Source: an uncultured Planctomycetota bacterium
GTDB lineage: Bacteria > Planctomycetota > Brocadiia > CAIUPP01
DNA length: 64,000 nt
Assembly (NCBI GenBank): GCA_903901045.1
Contig: CAIUPP010000118.1
Span: 16,405-80,404 of the forward strand
Reading direction: 5' to 3'
How positions within the stretch are numbered: position 1 is the stretch's first letter; every line of letters starts with the position of its first letter. The position numbers were made by a program, and so were the translations under genes. Below are positions 60,819 to 64,000 of the stretch, in pieces. The notes under the pieces were generated by a model, which ran no database searches, was not told where the DNA came from, and worked only from the letters and a program-made list of their open reading frames with translations.

Positions 60819-61646
60819 GTGCCCGAACCTCTGCTCCGCAAAGCCACCGAGCGCGACCGCGCGGCGGTGATGCGCTACCTGCGCGCCGAGCCGGAGGCCT
60901 CCCTCTTCATCGTCGGAGATATCCTGGCGCGCGGCATCTCGTCGGATATTCATGAGCTGTTCATCCAAGGCGCTGCGCGGAAGATCGAGGGGGTGCTGCT
61001 GCGCTGGCGCACGTCGCTGATCCCTTACGCGCAAGAGCTCTCGGCGGACTTCGCCCCCCTGGCCGAACAGGCCAGCCGGTTCCTGGCCGGCGAGGGGCAT
61101 TGGACGCTTTCGGGCAAGCAGGCGCTGATCGGAGCGGTGGAGAAGCGGCTGCGGCGCAAGCCGGACGAGGCGAAAGACCATTTCCTGTGCCGCTGTCTGC
61201 GGCTGAAACCGGAAATATCGCTGGAGGCGCTGCCGCGGGTGCGCAACGCGACGGTGGCGGATGCCGCGGAGATCGCCGCCCTGCTCGAACGCATCGAGGA
61301 GTTCACCGGCCCGCAGTTATCCGCCGCCGAGATGCGCTCGGAGATCGAGGGAGCGACGCGGCGCGTGACGCTCATCCGCGAGCCTGCCGGGGGCCGGGTC
61401 GTCGCCGCGGCGAGCGTGGTTGCCGAGACGCCGGAGGCGGCGATGATCGTCGGAGTGGCGACCGACCCCGCGTTCCGCGGGCGCGGCTACGCCAGCGCCT
61501 GCACGGCCCGTCTGGTCCAGGAGTTGAACGGCCGGGGGAAGTCCGCCTGCCTCTTCTACAACAATCCCGTCGCGGGGCGCATCTATCGGCGGCTGGGGTT
61601 CAGCGAGATCGGGCGGTGGCGCATCCTCATCTTTGGACGGGTTTAG
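60819..61646 (+). CDS. GNAT family N-acetyltransferase
   Basis: The 275-residue protein begins at GTG 60819 behind AAGGA; the longer frame from 60702 is repeat-derived. The C-terminal half is a GNAT domain with the acetyl-CoA loop VGVATDPAFRGRGYASACTA (R-G-x-G-x-A) and a typical end YNNPVAGRIYRRLGFSEIGR. The N-terminal half (ATERDRAAVMRYLRAEPEAS) resembles a degenerate second GNAT domain, a layout seen in two-domain GNATs. The substrate is unknown. Confidence 0.82.
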   Translation: MPEPLLRKATERDRAAVMRYLRAEPEASLFIVGDILARGISSDIHELFIQGAARKIEGVLLRWRTSLIPYAQELSADFAPLAEQASRFLAGEGHWTLSGKQALIGAVEKRLRRKPDEAKDHFLCRCLRLKPEISLEALPRVRNATVADAAEIAALLERIEEFTGPQLSAAEMRSEIEGATRRVTLIREPAGGRVVAAASVVAETPEAAMIVGVATDPAFRGRGYASACTARLVQELNGRGKSACLFYNNPVAGRIYRRLGFSEIGRWRILIFGRV

Positions 61647-61756
61647 CTCACGCGGAGGCGCGGAGACGCGGAGAACGGCATTTCAGAGTAACGGCAAGAT
61701 AGCAGTTGTTGTTACTCCAAATGGCCGTTCTCCGCGTCTCCGCGCCTCCGCGTGAG
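61647..61756. repeat. 35-bp-arm hairpin between convergent genes (family F)
   Basis: The arm at 61647-61682 (ctcacgcggaggcgcggaga and onwards to ggcattt) and the arm at 61719-61756 (aaatggccgttctccgcgtc and onwards to gcgtgag) are near-perfect inverses. An inner pair agtaac / gttact lies in the loop. It is the longest clean hairpin in the window and lies exactly between the GNAT and glgB stops, so it may end both transcripts. Confidence 0.85.
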
Positions 61757-61767
61757 GTTTCGCCGTT

Positions 61768-63675
<1,908 letters not shown>

Positions 63676-63845
63676 CCTGAGTCCCTCCCTGATGCGCCAG
63701 CGCCCGCGATGATTGTGGGATGCATTGCCACCTCAGTGTACGCGGCGGGGGTGGGTTGCGCAAGAGGCCCGGCCGGCCGGGTGAAAATCGCGGAGGCGCG
63801 AAGTCGTTCGGAACGCGGCGAAGAATGACGCCGCGTGTACGTGAT

Positions 63846-63890
63846 ACACTACCCGGCGCTTGGTAGTGTCAAATCTTGTGTGTAAATTGG
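63846..63890. mobile_element. Left end of an IS256-like element with 8-bp spaced flank
   Basis: The sequence from 63862, ggtagtgtcaaatcttgtgt then gtaaa, looks like an IS256-family terminal repeat, running to the partial transposase at 63915. Immediately outside, acactacc (63846-63853) is the exact inverse of ggtagtgt, separated by the 8 bases cggcgctt. This could be a remnant of another IS end or chance. Confidence 0.6.
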
Positions 63891-63914
63891 AAGTGGGCGT
63901 ATCCTGACTTGTGA

Positions 63915-64000
63915 TCAAGCCGCTTCCGCGGCGAGCGTGAATTCCTTACAAGCCTTTCTGGCCCGTTTTTCATTGAGAAATCGGAAGAGTCCGTAGATCA
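63915..64000 (-). CDS. IS256-family transposase, C-terminal fragment cut by the window edge
   Basis: Only 27 codons and the stop (63915-63917) are visible; the 5' part is outside the window. The last residues, read IYGLFRFLNEK then RARKACKEFTLAAEAA, resemble the C-terminal end of IS256-like transposases, in which a conserved L-N-E/Q-K..K-x-F-T segment ends the protein. The gap to the element end at about 63862 is typical. The assignment is moderate because so little is visible. Confidence 0.55.
   Translation of the reverse strand, partial: IYGLFRFLNEKRARKACKEFTLAAEAA

Overview
The window is high-GC DNA (roughly two thirds G+C by eye) from a free-living, diderm bacterium. Evidence for an outer membrane and a wall is an LptB-type ATPase, type II secretion/pilus pseudopilins and a MurC-like ligase. 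DUF2961, uroporphyrinogen-decarboxylase-like, Gfo/Idh/MocA, DUF1638, DUF6159 and CE7 esterase genes, together with a very heavy load of dispersed palindromes, resemble uncultivated heterotrophs of the PVC, Hydrogenedentota, Sumerlaeota or Omnitrophota kind. No rRNA or conserved marker is present to settle the phylum, so this is inference.

Layout. 1-2240: end of a secretion/pilus operon (GspF-like protein and three pseudopilin-type proteins, ATGA-coupled). 2367-6074: DUF2961 protein, a gene-poor stretch, and miaB. 6673-10017: pyrD-pyrK and a MurC-like ligase. 10104-14874: minus-strand NERD protein, then a four-gene unit transcribed kamA, ATP-grasp, ATP-grasp, GNAT. 15568-25323: zinc ribbon, MBL hydrolase, DUF6159, Ser/Thr kinase, CE7 esterase, M14 peptidase, fucose/arabinose-isomerase-like protein, a 163-bp tandem repeat array, and a PAS-SpoIIE phosphatase. 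25520-29716: VIT-like membrane protein, lipoprotein, lptB-like ATPase, flippase. 29782-36276: AraC regulator divergent from a redox operon (OYE-GltD fusion, SDR, FAD flavoprotein), followed by a GH39 fragment. 36808-41686: glycosyltransferase, radical SAM, glycosyltransferase, desaturase. 41994-46367: a Gfo/Idh and URO-D pair and a compact restriction-modification pair. 46601-53089: carB, carA and an acyl-CoA synthetase. 53466-57160: RNA methyltransferase, a TcmP plus Gp37/Gp68 pair, DUF1638. 57373-63675: ligA, ABC ATPase, GNAT, glgB. The right edge cuts into an IS256-like element.

The most striking property is a set of short palindromic repeat families. They fill most intergenic gaps. They also sit in frame inside at least five genes: ligA, an ATP-grasp ligase, a radical SAM enzyme and two pseudopilin leaders. 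In carB and the SpoIIE phosphatase a repeat supplies the stop codon. The same palindrome is translated in different frames in different hosts. This resembles the protein-coding palindromic elements described in Rickettsia, but with different sequences.

Other candidates for undescribed biology are the kamA/ATP-grasp/ATP-grasp/GNAT unit (possible beta-amino-acid amide or dipeptide synthesis), the OYE-GltD fusion operon, the tcmP pair, and a restriction-modification pair whose two stop codons share one CTAG and whose methyltransferase message appears leaderless. Repeat family names used below: A = gcgggttatcaaacccgc type; B = ggcgcagcatgctgcgcc type; C = gcgggcttcagcccgc type; D = gcggact...agtccgc; E = agcgcgctgtcccagcgcgct; F = accacggagacacggag; G = cacagatgaacacggatg; I = the approximately 200-bp attgcgag...ctcgcaat element.
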